From Vibrio lentus (GTDB lineage Bacteria > Pseudomonadota > Gammaproteobacteria > Enterobacterales > Vibrionaceae), in the NCBI RefSeq assembly GCF_002875945.1, contig NZ_MCZK01000121.1:1-64000 (forward strand): DNA of 64,000 nucleotides, given 5' to 3'. The position numbers and the translations under genes are program-made. Under the pieces are notes generated by a model. The model made no database searches. It saw nothing but the letters and a program-made list of their open reading frames with translations, and was not told where the DNA came from. Below are positions 10,898 through 20,323 of the stretch, piece by piece. Each line of letters starts with the position of its first letter. Position 1 is the stretch's first letter.

Positions 10898-11692
10898 ATG
10901 AAATCTGCAATCGCTACTTTACAGTTTGAATTAGAACAATTGGCACCAGCAGGACGCGTCGGTGTGATTGCGTTGGCGACAGATTTCAATATTGAGCGTG
11001 ATTTAAACGCGCTGTATCCAAACGATGTGCAGTCGTTCACCAGTCGCCTGAGAAACTACAACCCGTTGACGATAGAGAACCTACGTAGAATGGAGCCGGG
11101 AATCGCTGCTTGTGCCGATACCATCCTACCGGGCACCGAATTGGATGTGGTGATTTACGCTTGTACCTCCGGCACCATAGCGATTGGCAGCGAGCGAATT
11201 ACCCAGCTCATTCATCAGTCTCGCCCAAACGCTGCGGTAACGAATCCGGTGACCGCTGCCTTAGCGGCTTTCGACAGCTTTAAAGCGAAGCGTATCTCGG
11301 TATTAACGCCTTATACCGAAGCCGTGAATCAAGACGTGGCTGCATTTTTTGAGTCGCAAGGCATTGAGGTGCTGAGCATCGCTGGCTTTGGCTTTGAAGA
11401 TGACACCGCGATGACGTTCATTGATCCAATGGACATCAAACACGCCGCACTGCAAGTCTGTGACCCTGAAGCGGATCTTCTGTTTATCTCTTGCACGGCA
11501 TTGCGTGCTGCATCCGTTGTTGAATCCATTGAAGCGGAATTAGATAAGCCCGTTGTCAGCAGCAATCAGGTATTGGCTTGGCACTCGCTTCAGTTGATGA
11601 ACTACCCCATACCCATTAAAGGCTTTGGTGCACTACTAGCGCACCATCTCCAACCATCCTCAGATAATTGCCGAAGGTCGCAGTCGTTGTAA
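10898..11692 (+). CDS. Asp/Glu racemase-fold protein, EutA/maleate isomerase-like
   Basis: 264 aa. The two catalytic-type cysteines of the Asp/Glu racemase and maleate isomerase superfamily are present: Cys89 in VVIYACTSGT and Cys199 in LLFISCTALR. The spacing and the C-terminal WHSLQ stretch fit the EutA/arylmalonate decarboxylase-like branch. In ectoine loci EutA accompanies the hydrolase and deacetylase, so a racemase or isomerase step on a diamino acid intermediate is the working guess. ATG 10898 lies behind AAGGAG. The gene begins the long plus-strand operon that continues through the amidohydrolase, transporter and M24 gene. Confidence 0.8.
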   Translation: MKSAIATLQFELEQLAPAGRVGVIALATDFNIERDLNALYPNDVQSFTSRLRNYNPLTIENLRRMEPGIAACADTILPGTELDVVIYACTSGTIAIGSERITQLIHQSRPNAAVTNPVTAALAAFDSFKAKRISVLTPYTEAVNQDVAAFFESQGIEVLSIAGFGFEDDTAMTFIDPMDIKHAALQVCDPEADLLFISCTALRAASVVESIEAELDKPVVSSNQVLAWHSLQLMNYPIPIKGFGALLAHHLQPSSDNCRRSQSL

Positions 11693-11790
11693 CGACCTTT
11701 GATTAAGGCTGCTCGCTTTGCGTTTACATTCAGCAGCCAAGCTAACTCCATATTTAATAAGACAAAGAATTACACTTTGGGATCACTACT

Positions 11791-13002
11791 ATGCCGTCTA
11801 CTTTCTCGATCAAACCAGACCAACTGTCTTCACAGCTTATTCAAAGCATGACGGAATGGCGTCAACACTTACACCGCTTTCCTGAGTGTGGTTTCGATGT
11901 GAATCTGACCTCCGATTTTATCGCTGACAAGTTACACAGCTTTGGTATCGAGGTGGTGCGTAACATCGGTAAAACAGGATTAGTTGGGATACTTCGTTCA
12001 GGATCGAGTGAAGCGAGCATTGGTTTGAGAGCTGATATGGATGCTCTACATATTCACGAACAAAACAACTTCGCACACTGCTCACAACACGATGGAAAGA
12101 TGCACGCTTGTGGTCACGATGGACACTCCGCAATGCTGCTCGGCGCGGCAAGCTATCTAGCCCAAAACCTATTGGCAGGGAACTCAACCTTCGATGGCAC
12201 GGTGTATTTCATTTTTCAACCCGATGAAGAGCACGGATGTGGCGCGCAAGCGATGATTGATGATGGCTTGTTTGAACGATTCTCGATTGATGAAGTGTAT
12301 GGCGTGCATAACTTTCCCGGCTTAGCGGAAGGTGAATTGATGGTTCGCCCCGGATCATTAATGGCCAGTGAGAGTAGCTTTGAGATCACCATCAATGGTG
12401 TGGGTGGACATGCTGCTCTGCCGCATCAAGGGGTCGATCCTCTTGTCGTTGGCTCGCAAGTCATTCTTGGTCTGCAGACCATCGTGTCTCGTAATTTGAG
12501 TGCGATTCACGACACCGCTGTAGTCTCTGCGACCGAATTTATTACTGATGGCACGGTTAACGTCATTCCTACTCAAGTGGTTATCAAGGGTGACTGCCGC
12601 TGCTTTACTGAATCTTCTCTCGATCGAATCAAGCAGAGCATGGAGAGAATCGTGGCGGGCATTTGTCAGGCAGCAGGCGCGACTTACGACTTCGAGTTTA
12701 TCAATACCTTCTACCCAACCATCAACAGCGAGCAACAAACCCAATACTCGGTAGCTGCCGCGCAGAAGGTGCTTGGTGCAGAGAACGTTAATGACGTCTG
12801 CGACCCACTGACAATTTCGGAAGATTTCTCAAGCATGTTACGCGTTAAACCGGGCTGTTATGTGCTGCTGGGTAATGGCACGGAATCGGTCGGCGGCTGC
12901 GCATTGCATAACCCCGAATACGACTTCAACGACGGCATCTTAAAGCTCGGCGCGAGCTACTGGATTCAGTTGGTGAACGACCGTTTAGCACGATCAATTT
13001 AG
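11791..13002 (+). CDS. M20 family amidohydrolase (aminoacylase/IAA-amino acid hydrolase type)
   Basis: 403-aa zinc amidohydrolase. Metal motifs HACGHDGHSAML (about 106-117), PDEEHGCGA (about 146-154) and VHNFPG (about 170-175) are present, and GVGGHAALPHQGVDP marks the dimerisation domain insertion. It should cleave an N-acyl amino acid or small amide in the cytoplasm. In ectoine loci the deacetylation step is done by DoeB/EutE, an AstE-like enzyme; none is seen here, so this protein may fill that step. In E. coli an M20 gene (ygeY) also sits beside the diaminopropionate lyase gene. About 100 bp separate it from the gene before and about 220 bp from the TRAP gene after. Confidence 0.88.
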   Translation: MPSTFSIKPDQLSSQLIQSMTEWRQHLHRFPECGFDVNLTSDFIADKLHSFGIEVVRNIGKTGLVGILRSGSSEASIGLRADMDALHIHEQNNFAHCSQHDGKMHACGHDGHSAMLLGAASYLAQNLLAGNSTFDGTVYFIFQPDEEHGCGAQAMIDDGLFERFSIDEVYGVHNFPGLAEGELMVRPGSLMASESSFEITINGVGGHAALPHQGVDPLVVGSQVILGLQTIVSRNLSAIHDTAVVSATEFITDGTVNVIPTQVVIKGDCRCFTESSLDRIKQSMERIVAGICQAAGATYDFEFINTFYPTINSEQQTQYSVAAAQKVLGAENVNDVCDPLTISEDFSSMLRVKPGCYVLLGNGTESVGGCALHNPEYDFNDGILKLGASYWIQLVNDRLARSI

Positions 13003-13220
13003 AAACATTTATTTAGAAACAATGAATTAGAAGCAACTCAATGAGAAGTAACAACTCAATTAGAAGCAATCAGAAGAGAAACAGATTCAGCAGTGACGCA
13101 TTTGGCACTGCAAGATGGCTGACTTTAAACGGAGTTTATTGTCGACACGGCCAAAACTGAAGCGCGTGAAGTGACCAAGGTCATCAGCGTGTAACTAGGA
13201 TAATAAAAAGGAAAGACAGG

Positions 13221-14264
13221 ATGAAACGATTAGGCGTAGCACTGCTAAGTTTGAGCATGGTTTTTGGCGTTCATGCCGAAACATGGAAGTTCGCTTCAGA
13301 AGAGGACAAAACAGACGTTCAAGACATCTATGCGCAAAAGTTTGCGGAAGTGATTAAGAAGGAATCTGATGGCGACATCCGTGTTCGCATCTATTACTAC
13401 GGTCAACTGGGTACAGAAAACGACATCGTAGAACTGGCTGCTAAAGGCACGATTCAATTTGTGTCTGTAGGCGCGGGTCACTTAGGGTCCTATGTTCCTG
13501 AAGTACAAGCGGTGAGCTTGCCGTATGTACTGGGTACTAACGAAGCGATCACACATAAGGTGTTAACGGAAAGCCCAACCATCTACAACAAGCTGGCTCC
13601 TAAGTTTGAGAGCGTAAACCTCAAGCTGTTGTCGATGATGTCTGAAGGCGAAATGGTGTGGGGCGGTAACAAGCCTATCCGTACACCTGAAGATTTTGCA
13701 AACCAGAAGATCCGTACTTTCACCTCAACCATCCCTGTTGAAACCTACAAAGCGTTTGGTGCAACACCTACCCCTCTTTCTTGGGGTGAAGTGTACGGTT
13801 CACTGCAACTTAAGACCATCGATAGCATGGTTAACCCTATCTACTTCATCTACAACGCCAAGTGGCATGAGGTTCAAGATTACCTAATGTTCCCGGGTCA
13901 GCAACCTTATGTGAGCACCGTTTCGACCAACAGCAAGTGGTACAACGGCTTGTCGGAAGAGAAGCAAGCGATGGTCGACAAAGCTATCACTGCAGCAGAC
14001 CAAGCGGCGTATGACTACCAAATCCGCATCAACAAAGAGAACATGGACAAGATCTTGAAAGAGCGTCCAAACATGCAAGTGGTTGTGTTAACCGAGGAAG
14101 AGCGTGAACGCTTCAAGGTCCTCAGTCAAAAGCTGCACACGACTTACTATGACGTGGTAGCAAATGCTTATCCTTCTGGTGAGCAAAGTGAAGCACGTGA
14201 GGGTGCGAAAACCATTCTCGAAGAAATCCTAGATGAAGTGAAGGCTGCTTCAGCGACGCAATAG
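13221..14264 (+). CDS. TRAP transporter substrate-binding protein (DctP family)
   Basis: 347 aa with a signal peptide (MKRLGVALLSLSMVFGVHA) and the DctP fold: KFASEED..DIYAQKFAEVIKKES at the start, NQKIRTF with the usual carboxylate-binding Arg (about 171), and SWGEVYGSLQLKTIDS. It captures the substrate in the periplasm for the two membrane subunits that follow. A good ribosome binding site (AAGGAAAGACAGG) precedes the ATG. UehA/TeaA of ectoine transporters belong to this family; binding residues alone do not settle the ligand. Confidence 0.92.
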   Translation: MKRLGVALLSLSMVFGVHAETWKFASEEDKTDVQDIYAQKFAEVIKKESDGDIRVRIYYYGQLGTENDIVELAAKGTIQFVSVGAGHLGSYVPEVQAVSLPYVLGTNEAITHKVLTESPTIYNKLAPKFESVNLKLLSMMSEGEMVWGGNKPIRTPEDFANQKIRTFTSTIPVETYKAFGATPTPLSWGEVYGSLQLKTIDSMVNPIYFIYNAKWHEVQDYLMFPGQQPYVSTVSTNSKWYNGLSEEKQAMVDKAITAADQAAYDYQIRINKENMDKILKERPNMQVVVLTEEERERFKVLSQKLHTTYYDVVANAYPSGEQSEAREGAKTILEEILDEVKAASATQ

Positions 14265-14284
14265 AAAGCGTTGTTAGGATGAAT

Positions 14285-14314
14285 GCTATCCGTTGTTTAT
14301 TGGCAGCGGGTAGC
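14285..14314 (+). other. Stem-loop between dctP and dctQ-type genes
   Basis: GCTATCCG (14285-14292) pairs with CGGGTAGC (14307-14314), one G-U pair, with no T run. Such intercistronic hairpins often leave more mRNA for the binding protein than for the membrane subunits. Confidence 0.4.
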
Positions 14315-14384
14315 TTATCCCCACCTTCTCCAAATTGTGGCAATGGACCCCTGTCACTGAACGAAGTATGGAGCACTGCCTGTT

Positions 14385-14927
14385 ATGAAAGAACTGCTAC
14401 ATAAAATAAGCGTCGCGACAGAAAAGCTAGAACGCTTTTTAATCATGACCGCCATTCTCGCGATGATGATCAATTCCACGGCGAATGCGATTGGTCGCTA
14501 TGCCTTTAACAAAAGCCTGTTTTTCTCAGAAGAACTCAATCAGTTTTTAATCGTCTCAGTCACCTTTATTGGCTTCGCTTATGCGGTGCGCCAAGGTCGA
14601 AATATTCGCATGACCGCGGTCTACGATTCATTGAGTACAAAAGCTCAAAAAATTCTCACAACCATCATTGCGCTGCTAACCGCTATGTTGATGTTTTTCC
14701 TCACCTACCATGCGTTCTTCTACGTCAAAGAGCTCAAAGATATCAATCGATTAAGTCCAGCCCTGCAGTTCCCGGTTTATTGGGTATACGCGATCATTCC
14801 GATTGGTTTTTTCATTGCCGGGTTGCAATACAGCATGAGTTTCTTGATGAACTTACTGCACAAAGAGATCTACGTGTCATTTGACGTGATTGAAAATAGA
14901 AACACAAAAGTAGGTGAGTTCGAATGA
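14385..14927 (+). CDS. TRAP transporter small membrane subunit (DctQ family)
   Basis: 180 aa, four predicted membrane segments (about 20-40, 50-72, 88-110, 128-150). The motif NAIGRYAFNKSLFFSEELNQ near the first loop is typical of DctQ. It overlaps the large subunit gene by 4 bp (ATGA), implying translational coupling. Na+-driven import of a small carboxylate or zwitterion is the family function. Confidence 0.9.
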   Translation: MKELLHKISVATEKLERFLIMTAILAMMINSTANAIGRYAFNKSLFFSEELNQFLIVSVTFIGFAYAVRQGRNIRMTAVYDSLSTKAQKILTTIIALLTAMLMFFLTYHAFFYVKELKDINRLSPALQFPVYWVYAIIPIGFFIAGLQYSMSFLMNLLHKEIYVSFDVIENRNTKVGEFE

Positions 14928-16267
14928 GCGATGTAGCACAGTTTTTCTCAGACATTATTGCCGGTGAATTAGATATCTATGTCATCACATTTACTCTTGT
15001 TTCTGTGATGGTGATTCTGCTGTTTTTGAGCTTCCCAATGATTGTGCCGCTAGCGGTTGGGGCTCTAATTGGCTTGATTCATTTCTCTCAGGTTGAGCCG
15101 GGAGTGCTGATCCAGCAAATGGTCACGGGCATCTCACCCAACGCATTGATTGCGGTTCCTATGTTTATATTGGCGGCCGATATCATGACGCGCGGCCACA
15201 CAGCCTATAACCTACTTGGCCTGATTCAAGCGTTTGTTGGACATCTGCGTGGTGGCTTGCCGATTACGACGTGTATCAGTTGTACCTTGTTTGGTTCTGT
15301 TTCCGGTTCGACCCAAGCGACCGTGGTGTCGGTTGGCCAAATCATGCGTCCGAAGTTGCTGCAAGCAGGCTACAAAGACAGCTTTGTGATGGCGTTGATC
15401 ATTAATGCCAGCGACATCGCGTTTCTTATCCCACCGAGTATCGGTTTGATTCTTTACGGCACCTTAGCTAACGCCAGTGTGGGTGAATTATTCATTGCCG
15501 GTATTGGCCCTGGTTTAGTGCTCGCGAGCCTGTTCTCGTTATACAGCTATGCCTACAGCGTAAAACACAGTGACACGATCACTTTGGTTGAAAAAGCCAA
15601 CACCGCAGAACGCATTGAAGCAATTAAGAAAGCGATTCTTCCTCTTGGTTTCCCTGCTTTAATTATCGGCGGTATCTATTCGGGCATTGTCACGCCAACC
15701 GAAGCGGCCTCATTCGCGGTGTTGTATGCGATCATCGTTGAGTGCATTTTCTATCGCAAACTTGGCGTAAAAGACATCTGTGATGCAGCGCTGAATACCG
15801 GTTTGATTACTGCAGTTGTCTTTGTGCTGGTGGGTGTTGGTCAGGCGTTCTCTTGGTACATCTCGTTTGAACAAATTCCTCAAGAGTTGTTGGCTCCCCT
15901 CAATCTAGAAGACGCTTCGCCTGAATTCATCCTGTTTGTTATCGCACTGACTTTCTTTGTCGGCTGCATGTTCGTGGATTCATTGGTGGTTCTGCTTATC
16001 TTGACGCCGATTTTCATGCCGATTGTGGATGCCGCAGGTATCGATCCGATCTTGGTCGGCGTGATGGTAACGCTACAAATGGCGATTGGGTCGGCCACGC
16101 CGCCATTCGGTTGTGACATCTTTACCGCGATAGCGATTTTCGAGCGTCCTTATATGGAGGTGATCCGCGGAACCCTGCCGTTTTTCCTCATCTTGATATT
16201 GATGTCTGCGTTACTGATTTTCTTCCCAAGTATCGCTCTGTTACCAAGAGACATTTTATTCAATTAA
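14924..16267 (+). CDS. TRAP transporter large membrane subunit (DctM family)
   Basis: 447 aa, about 12 membrane segments. DctM signatures are visible: AVPMFILAADIMTRG, FGSVSGSTQATVVSVGQ, NASDIAFLIPPSIGLILYG and VTPTEAASFAV. It is the ion-coupled translocating subunit working with the two genes before it. The start overlaps the stop of the small subunit. No fusion or truncation. Confidence 0.93.
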   Translation: MSDVAQFFSDIIAGELDIYVITFTLVSVMVILLFLSFPMIVPLAVGALIGLIHFSQVEPGVLIQQMVTGISPNALIAVPMFILAADIMTRGHTAYNLLGLIQAFVGHLRGGLPITTCISCTLFGSVSGSTQATVVSVGQIMRPKLLQAGYKDSFVMALIINASDIAFLIPPSIGLILYGTLANASVGELFIAGIGPGLVLASLFSLYSYAYSVKHSDTITLVEKANTAERIEAIKKAILPLGFPALIIGGIYSGIVTPTEAASFAVLYAIIVECIFYRKLGVKDICDAALNTGLITAVVFVLVGVGQAFSWYISFEQIPQELLAPLNLEDASPEFILFVIALTFFVGCMFVDSLVVLLILTPIFMPIVDAAGIDPILVGVMVTLQMAIGSATPPFGCDIFTAIAIFERPYMEVIRGTLPFFLILILMSALLIFFPSIALLPRDILFN

Positions 16268-16304
16268 TCCGTCGAGTTACCCTTATTCAGTCAAGGATAG
16301 AGAT

Positions 16305-17489
16305 ATGAGTATATTGCCGTTAACACCTCCCCAGAGAGGGTTTGAATCAGCAGAACTAGAGCAACGTACTGTCGAGTTACAACAACGTCTACGTGCTCAA
16401 AACATCGATGCTGCATTTTTTACTACCGAACCTGAGTTTCGCTATTTCAGTGGTTTTAAATCGCAGTTCTGGGAAAGCCCAACTCGACCTTGGTTTTTGG
16501 TGGTACCTGCGGTCGGCAAGCCTATAGCTGTTGTGCCAGAGATTGGTGTCGCTGGTTTCGACGATACATGGATTGACGATGTGCGCAGTTGGCCGTCACC
16601 AAGGCCAGAAGATGACGGCATCTCTTTGTTAGCTTCTACTTTATCTGAAGTCTCCAAGGGTTCTCGCAGAATCGGTTCGATGATTGGCCCGGAAACACAT
16701 CTGCGTATGCCAGCCAATAACTATGCATTGTTACAGCAGAAGCTGAGCCAACACAGTGTAGTTGATGTGTCACTGATGGTTCGCGATCTACGCAGTGTTA
16801 AGTCTCAAGCGGAGATCGATAAAGTACGCTTCGCTTGCCAAGTCACGGCGGCGGGCTTTGAGTATCTTCGTCATCATCTCGCGATAGGGATGACAGAACG
16901 ACAGGCGTGTAAAGCCATGCATTTGGAGATGCTGCGTTTAGGTGCCGATGCGTGTCCTTACTTGATCTCCGCATCAGGCCAAGGTGGCTATGACAACATC
17001 ATCATGGGGCCAACGGATCGTGTGCTCTCTGAAGGAGATGTATTGATCATCGACACGGGGGCTAACTTTGATGGCTACTTCAGCGACTTTGACCGCAATT
17101 ATGCGTTTGGACATGCGCAACCAGATACCATAGCGGCTTATGACGCCGTTTATCAATCGACAGAAGCTGGGCTCGCGATTGCAGAGCCGGGACGAACAAC
17201 CGGAGACGTGTGGCAAGCCATGTGGTCGGTGCTCGAAAAGAACGGTGCACTCGGCAACGATGTGGGTCGCATGGGGCATGGTCTGGGTATGCAGCTAACC
17301 GAGTGGCCATCACATGTGCCAAATGGGGATGTGATCTTAAAACCCGGTATGGTGTTAACGCTTGAGCCGGGTATGGCATTTGCGAAGAACCGCATGATGG
17401 TGCACGAGGAAAACATCGTTATCACAGAGTCTGGCTGCGAGATGCTTCATCAAAGAGCATGGCAATCTATGCCGATTATTACTCAATAA
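16305..17489 (+). CDS. M24 metallohydrolase, Xaa-Pro peptidase/ectoine hydrolase (EutD/DoeA)-like
   Basis: 394 aa, pita-bread fold. All five M24 metal ligands are present: Asp250 and Asp261 in IDTGANFDGYFSDFDR, His325 in MGHGLG, Glu354 in TLEPG and Glu368 in VHEEN, so it should be active. The N-terminal creatinase-like domain (about 15-155) is complete. In ectoine-using bacteria the related EutD/DoeA opens the ectoine ring; in others the family splits Xaa-Pro dipeptides. The transporter, EutA-like and AsnC neighbours favour the first reading, but the missing DoeB and EutC and the presence of a diaminopropionate lyase do not fit the textbook pathway. Last gene of its operon. Confidence 0.85.
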   Translation: MSILPLTPPQRGFESAELEQRTVELQQRLRAQNIDAAFFTTEPEFRYFSGFKSQFWESPTRPWFLVVPAVGKPIAVVPEIGVAGFDDTWIDDVRSWPSPRPEDDGISLLASTLSEVSKGSRRIGSMIGPETHLRMPANNYALLQQKLSQHSVVDVSLMVRDLRSVKSQAEIDKVRFACQVTAAGFEYLRHHLAIGMTERQACKAMHLEMLRLGADACPYLISASGQGGYDNIIMGPTDRVLSEGDVLIIDTGANFDGYFSDFDRNYAFGHAQPDTIAAYDAVYQSTEAGLAIAEPGRTTGDVWQAMWSVLEKNGALGNDVGRMGHGLGMQLTEWPSHVPNGDVILKPGMVLTLEPGMAFAKNRMMVHEENIVITESGCEMLHQRAWQSMPIITQ

Positions 17490-17530
17490 TTGGGTACTCG
17501 TTGCTTTCTAGTCACATCCCCCACTCAAAT

Positions 17531-17561
17531 AAAGGTCGCGAATAAATTTGCGGCCTTTTTC
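17531..17561 (+). terminator. Terminator of the TRAP/M24 operon
   Basis: AAAGGTCGC pairs with GCGGCCTTT (one G-U pair), extendable towards the loop, followed by TTTTT. Confidence 0.85.
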
Positions 17562-17695
17562 AAATCAACTTCATTCTCAAAATGAGAAAAACGTAAGATT
17601 AAACTCTAACGTACTGTTAAATAATAAATTAATTTCCGGCATCATCTTTGCTCCATATCTCTTTACACGTTTAAGGCTAGTGAAGAGGGAACATA

Positions 17696-19378
17696 ATGAG
17701 AAATTGGAATTCAGTCATACTGCCTAGTTGCTTGATGCCATGTGTTGCGTTGGCGTTGACCACTGCGGACTTAACGTTTGAGTCTGGAGCTGATGCGTCC
17801 AACTATTCGGCAAAAGGTAAACCCAATAATACTTACTCGATCGAGGAGTCACTTCCTCAAGATGTTTTAACTAACGTCTATTCGATGTTGCCAGAAGGCA
17901 CTACCGTGAACAGTGCCTTTATTGCACCGGAGCGTTATTCTAGTATTGATATTGACGATGAGCTCAATGGCGCAGAATACGCAACCGCCAAAATTACATT
18001 CCTCAACGAAGGGGCTGGTTATCGCAACACTCTTGGTTACTTCGTTTTTGATACCAATAACCCTCCAACGACCAAAGACGATATCAATGCGCACGTAATT
18101 GTGTTCCCCAATACATCAGTCGCTAGTGTTGGTGAGATGGAAGAGGGGGATACCATAGATCTCAGTGTTCAACTCACTGCTGGCCAAACACTGGCCTTTT
18201 TTATCATTTCGAATGGTTGGGGTTGGGAGGGGTCTTACAACAACATCCCGTGGCTTGGTGGTTGGGGAGTTCCCTTCTACAGCTATCCTTCGATTAACCC
18301 AGAGGCAACCGCTGAAAATAGAAGACACAATGTCGCTTTCCTTGATACAGAAAATGAATTCTTGGTACTGGGCTTTGAGGATATTTATCGACCAACTGGG
18401 GACAACGACTTTAATGATCTGATTTTCACGGTCGAAGTGACGCCATTTACCGCCGTTGATGGGGTTAATGAAGATGGTACGACAGATTCCAAATATGAAG
18501 TGCTTGTTCAAGAGAATAATGATGACGTGACAGTAACGTCGGTTTATCCAAGTTCGAACAGCTATGCAACGATCGCATTTGAAGATAACTGGCCCTTAAA
18601 AGGGGATTACGACTTTAATGATGTGGTGTGGCGTTACAAAGTGACAGAACAACTCAACGGACAACGAGCGCTAGAAAACCTGACGATAGACTATACACTC
18701 CAAGCAATGGGAGCAGGCTATTCTAATGGCTATGCCGTTAAGCTACCGAACGTCCTGCCTGCCAATGTGGCATCTACAACCCTGACTCGAAATGGTGTGG
18801 CGGTTGCTCATACTATTCTCAAGGAAGGGGACAGTGAGACAATTCTGATGGTATCTGAGGATCTAAGGGCCGACCTCGATAACCTAGGAGAACTTTCAGA
18901 AAGTTGCGTTTTCTATCGAACCCAAAGTGCGTGTTCTGACCAGCAAAATGCTGATGTTCTCAACTATCAGTTGTATGTGGAGTTTACGACTCCTGTGTCT
19001 CGTGATGACATCGGTTATCCGCCTTATGATTCATTCATTTTTGCCGCTGACGGAATTTATCACGGTGACTTTGTTGGAACGCCACCGGGCATGACTTGGC
19101 AAACACACCTTAAAGCATTTTCTGGTACCAGTGACATGAACAACACCTTGTTCAACAGCCACGATGATAGCTCTTCAGGTTCTGAGTCCTTCAAAACCAG
19201 CAACAACATGCCATGGGTAATTAATATTCGTGATGAGTGGGATCACCCAGTGGAGTTGGTTGATATCAGTGAAGCTTACACATCATTTCCAACCTGGGTA
19301 ACCAGTAACGGCGAAACTGACAGAGAATGGTACAAAGCATCGACCACCAATAAAGTTATTTCAGCGACGGATGAATAG
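17696..19378 (+). CDS. Secreted LruC/DUF4114 domain protein
   Basis: 560 aa with an N-terminal signal-like stretch ending near residue 22. The DUF4114 motif GDNDFNDLIF occurs at about 235-244 and the LruC motif GDYDFNDVVW at about 303-312; both are acidic, calcium-binding-like loops in beta-rich domains. A Cys pair (SESCVFYRTQSAC, about 400-412) may be disulphide-bonded. LruC-type proteins are surface or secreted proteins of largely unknown role in marine bacteria. It is followed 9 bp later by a small lipoprotein gene, so the two probably work together at the cell surface. Confidence 0.88.
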   Translation: MRNWNSVILPSCLMPCVALALTTADLTFESGADASNYSAKGKPNNTYSIEESLPQDVLTNVYSMLPEGTTVNSAFIAPERYSSIDIDDELNGAEYATAKITFLNEGAGYRNTLGYFVFDTNNPPTTKDDINAHVIVFPNTSVASVGEMEEGDTIDLSVQLTAGQTLAFFIISNGWGWEGSYNNIPWLGGWGVPFYSYPSINPEATAENRRHNVAFLDTENEFLVLGFEDIYRPTGDNDFNDLIFTVEVTPFTAVDGVNEDGTTDSKYEVLVQENNDDVTVTSVYPSSNSYATIAFEDNWPLKGDYDFNDVVWRYKVTEQLNGQRALENLTIDYTLQAMGAGYSNGYAVKLPNVLPANVASTTLTRNGVAVAHTILKEGDSETILMVSEDLRADLDNLGELSESCVFYRTQSACSDQQNADVLNYQLYVEFTTPVSRDDIGYPPYDSFIFAADGIYHGDFVGTPPGMTWQTHLKAFSGTSDMNNTLFNSHDDSSSGSESFKTSNNMPWVINIRDEWDHPVELVDISEAYTSFPTWVTSNGETDREWYKASTTNKVISATDE

Positions 19379-19387
19379 GAGAGAACC

Positions 19388-19894
19388 ATGAATAATACGA
19401 GTAAATTAATCGCTATGACATCTCTCTCGTTGTTGGTTAGCGCCTGTGGCGGTGGAGGAGGAGGTGGCAACTCAAGTGCATCACCAGCGCAGACGCCAGC
19501 AGTTACGCCAACGCCGGTTCAATCACCCGCAGCGCCCTCTCAACCTGTTGCGGCTGCGGCAATCAACACCTCGGATATTGTAGCCCCTGTCGGCTTCTCG
19601 TTTGATATCGGTGAGAAAATCAGTTTGTCGATGGATTACACCGGTGTGACGCCCGGTGCCTTGCACTTGTACTCTGAATCAGCATTCGTCATGAGTAATG
19701 GCGATGTGGTGGCTGAACCTACTTCCAGAATTACCACGGTTTACCCAACTCATACCGATGTCGTGGAGTTGGAGGTCAATGGTAATTGGGAGCAAATCTA
19801 TGCCCGTTGGGTTCCGATGAGCAGTCAAGTACAAGAACAGAGTTGGGTGATTAAACTGGACCAAGCGAGCAACAGTTATCACCTAGCGTTTTAG
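19388..19894 (+). CDS. Small lipoprotein paired with the LruC protein
   Basis: 168 aa. Signal peptide with lipobox VSACG (Cys20) followed by seven Gly residues and a Pro/Ala/Ser-rich linker to about residue 55, then a compact domain of about 110 residues. The Gly-run after the lipid Cys is common in surface-exposed lipoproteins of gamma-proteobacteria. AGGAGAG precedes its ATG and the gap to the gene before is 9 bp, so it is co-transcribed. No family recognised for the mature domain. Confidence 0.88.
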   Translation: MNNTSKLIAMTSLSLLVSACGGGGGGGNSSASPAQTPAVTPTPVQSPAAPSQPVAAAAINTSDIVAPVGFSFDIGEKISLSMDYTGVTPGALHLYSESAFVMSNGDVVAEPTSRITTVYPTHTDVVELEVNGNWEQIYARWVPMSSQVQEQSWVIKLDQASNSYHLAF

Positions 19895-19940
19895 ATGTTT
19901 TGGGTCAGTTAATCATTGCCTATTGATGGTCCGCTTAGAG

Positions 19941-19981
19941 CTAGTGCATCCGAATAAATGAGGGTGCCCTAGTTCTTTTTA
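19941..19981 (+). terminator. Terminator after the LruC/lipoprotein pair
   Basis: CTAGTGCATCC (19941-19951) pairs with GGGTGCCCTAG (19962-19972) with one mismatch and one wobble, followed by TTCTTTTT. The remaining 300 bp up to the bet operon are AT-rich and hold its promoter and operator; no gene was seen. Confidence 0.65.
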
Positions 19982-20288
19982 TTCTACTTCTCCTATCCAT
20001 TCTCATTTTTGTTATTTGGTCCTCAATTCCTACCCTAAAAGCCTGTTGTACATCACTCACCCCGAATTACTTTGTGGGGTAGGTGTGGTTGAATTTCGTG
20101 CTTATTGAGCAAAAACATTTGACCAATAACTATCACACCTCAAATCTTTAATTGATTTCATTAGTGCCCTAAATGATATTTAACTGATTGTTTTAAAATG
20201 ATTTGTTGTGCTTTGAATGCTGTGTTGTTACGAATTTGTTTTAAATAATCATTTGAACCCTAACTACTTTTCTGGCATTTTATAATTA

Positions 20289-20302
20289 ATTGAACGTTCA
20301 AT
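20289..20302. promoter_or_regulatory. betI operator: BetI-type operator ATTGAACGTTCAAT
   Basis: Perfect 14-bp palindrome 21 bp before the betI start. It resembles the GACGTTCAAT-type sequence recalled for the E. coli bet control region. Its position suits autorepression of the operon by BetI, relieved by choline. Confidence 0.75.
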
Positions 20303-20323
20303 GAAAAATAAAAGGACTAAGAA

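Noticed and set aside
12358..12744. 128-codon minus-strand frame inside the M20 gene
   Set aside because: The M20 frame has complete catalytic motifs; the antisense frame has none.
8753..17489. Straight assignment as the canonical ectoine degradation operon
   Set aside because: EutB, EutC and DoeB/EutE could not be identified and the lyase looks like YgeX; only an ectoine-like cluster can be supported.
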